Part shown: positions 63,296 to 64,000 of the stretch, piece after piece
How the letters are laid out: each line of letters begins with the position of its first letter
How positions within the stretch are numbered: position 1 is the stretch's first letter
NCBI GenBank assembly: GCA_963767645.1
Contig: CAVYEW010000002.1
Coordinates: forward strand, 62,001-126,000
Origin: DATFDN01 sp963767645
Lineage (GTDB): Bacteria; Pseudomonadota; Alphaproteobacteria; Acetobacterales; Acetobacteraceae
Length of the DNA: 64,000 nucleotides
Reading direction: 5' to 3'
Program-made: the position numbers and the translations under genes
The notes under the pieces: generated by a model
The model's input: only the letters and a program-made list of their open reading frames with translations
What the model was told of the DNA's origin: nothing
Database searches by the model: none

Positions 63296-63786
63296 CGGAG
63301 CACCGCGCCGAGACGATCCGGCCAACCCGTCAGCGTTGCCCGCCGTGCCTCGCCGGGGCCGAGAATAAGCCGCAACGTCAATGCCTTCTCCGGCCGCAAT
63401 GCACCCAGCCGGTCGGGCCACTCCACCAGTACCAGATCGCGCGCAGTATCGTCCCAGCCGAGCTCCGCCAGCGCACCGGGCCCGTCCAGCCGCCAGAGGT
63501 CGAGGTGATGCACCGGGCCGAGCCTTGTGTCGTAGGTCTGCAGCAGGGTGAAGCTCGGGCTCGGCACCTCCAGCGCCGGATCGCCGGTCAGGGCACGTAG
63601 GAAGGCACGCGCAAATGCAGTCTTGCCGGCGCCGAGCGGGCCTTCGAGCAGGATCGCATCGCCCGGACGCGCCAGCGCCGCCACCGCGCCGGCCAGGCGC
63701 TCGGTCGCGTCAAGGTCGAGCAGATCGACGAACTCGGGCGGGCTCCAGCATTTCGGCCACTCTGCCGCAGCACCTCGCAGGCGCAC
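63292..63786 (-). CDS. tsaE: TsaE: tRNA t6A biosynthesis ATPase
   Basis: TsaE drives the TsaBD cycle that makes threonylcarbamoyladenosine on tRNA. The 164-residue product has the P-loop GPLGAGKTAFARAFLRAL, SPSFTLLQTY, HHLDLWRLDG and VLVEWPDRLG. The start used is a GTG; the first 20 or so residues are not conserved in the family, so a start further in is possible. It is divergent from the reductase gene. Confidence 0.9.
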   Translation of the reverse strand: MRLRGAAAEWPKCWSPPEFVDLLDLDATERLAGAVAALARPGDAILLEGPLGAGKTAFARAFLRALTGDPALEVPSPSFTLLQTYDTRLGPVHHLDLWRLDGPGALAELGWDDTARDLVLVEWPDRLGALRPEKALTLRLILGPGEARRATLTGWPDRLGAVLR

Positions 63787-63831
63787 AACCGAATGGTTGC
63801 CCCGATCCCGGGCCGTGCCATACCGATCGGC

Positions 63832-64000
63832 ATGAGCCAGACCCTGGAAACCGACGTCGCCATCATCGGAGCCGGCCCGGTGGGCCTGTTCGCGGTGTTC
63901 GAGCTGGGAATGCTGAAGCTAAGCGCGGTGCTGATCGACGCGCTCGGCGAGGCCGGCGGGCAATGCGCCGCGCTCTATCCCGAGAAGCCGATCTACGACA
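63832..64000 (+). CDS. NAD(P)/FAD oxidoreductase, likely ferredoxin-NADP reductase type 2 (partial)
   Basis: Only the first 56 codons are visible. They begin with an FAD-binding Rossmann motif (DVAIIGAGPVGLFAVFELGM) and continue EAGGQCAALYPEKPIYD, which is characteristic of thioredoxin-reductase-like ferredoxin/flavodoxin-NADP reductases. The gene runs off the window edge. Confidence 0.8.
   Translation, partial: MSQTLETDVAIIGAGPVGLFAVFELGMLKLSAVLIDALGEAGGQCAALYPEKPIYD

Overview
This is a 64 kb piece of a high-GC bacterial chromosome (most lines are near 70% G+C). It suggests an alphaproteobacterium, probably in or near the Rhodospirillales/Acetobacterales. The clues are a PopZ-like DUF2497 gene between a TolC gene and valS, an addB-addA-trxA block, a DUF3576 lipoprotein, a trimeric-type porin and an Rrf2-led SUF operon. 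This placement is inference from gene content, not a database match. I saw no rRNA, tRNA, CRISPR array or transposase.

Left third (0.5-22.5 kb): a catabolic-looking locus built around coenzyme F420. It holds four luciferase-like (LLM) flavin/F420 oxidoreductases, a fused FbiC-type F0 synthase, a thiolase-like protein with its DUF35 Zn-ribbon partner, a dienelactone-hydrolase-family enzyme, the two subunits of a class I CoA-transferase-like enzyme, a CaiB/BaiF CoA-transferase and an MFS exporter. The two CoA-transferase subunits, which should be adjacent, are separated by a 5 kb antisense block of lower G+C that encodes a sugar-type ABC importer (one binding protein, two tandem permease pairs, no ATPase). 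A tannase-like gene with several indels, a SAM methyltransferase and a NUDIX hydrolase are interspersed.

Middle (22.5-48.5 kb): a FecR/DUF6600 protein with a long Pro/Ala-rich tail facing a tiny Gly/Tyr-rich lipoprotein; an SDR that lacks the usual catalytic residues, followed by zwf; MsrP with a small two-helix membrane partner; a MetE-like methyltransferase; valS, popZ-like and a broken tolC; the complete SUF iron-sulfur operon (rrf2-sufB-C-D-S-U-T-A); accC-accB-aroQ; thiS-thiG; an AhpD-like protein; and an OxlT-type MFS protein.

Right part (48.5-64 kb): yggS, a ThiE/TenI-like gene, a porin with a clear terminator, a DUF3576 lipoprotein, palindromic repeats, an MFS protein with a LutA-like subunit, a PAP2 phosphatase, ppa, trxA-addA-addB, a MurU-like nucleotidyltransferase, tsaE, and the start of a ferredoxin-NADP reductase at the window edge.

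Quality caveat: at least five genes (tannase-like, CoA-transferase beta, a methyltransferase, valS, tolC) are broken by small indels. valS is normally essential and needs only one base removed, so at least some of these are probably sequence errors. Each broken gene should be read with that in mind.
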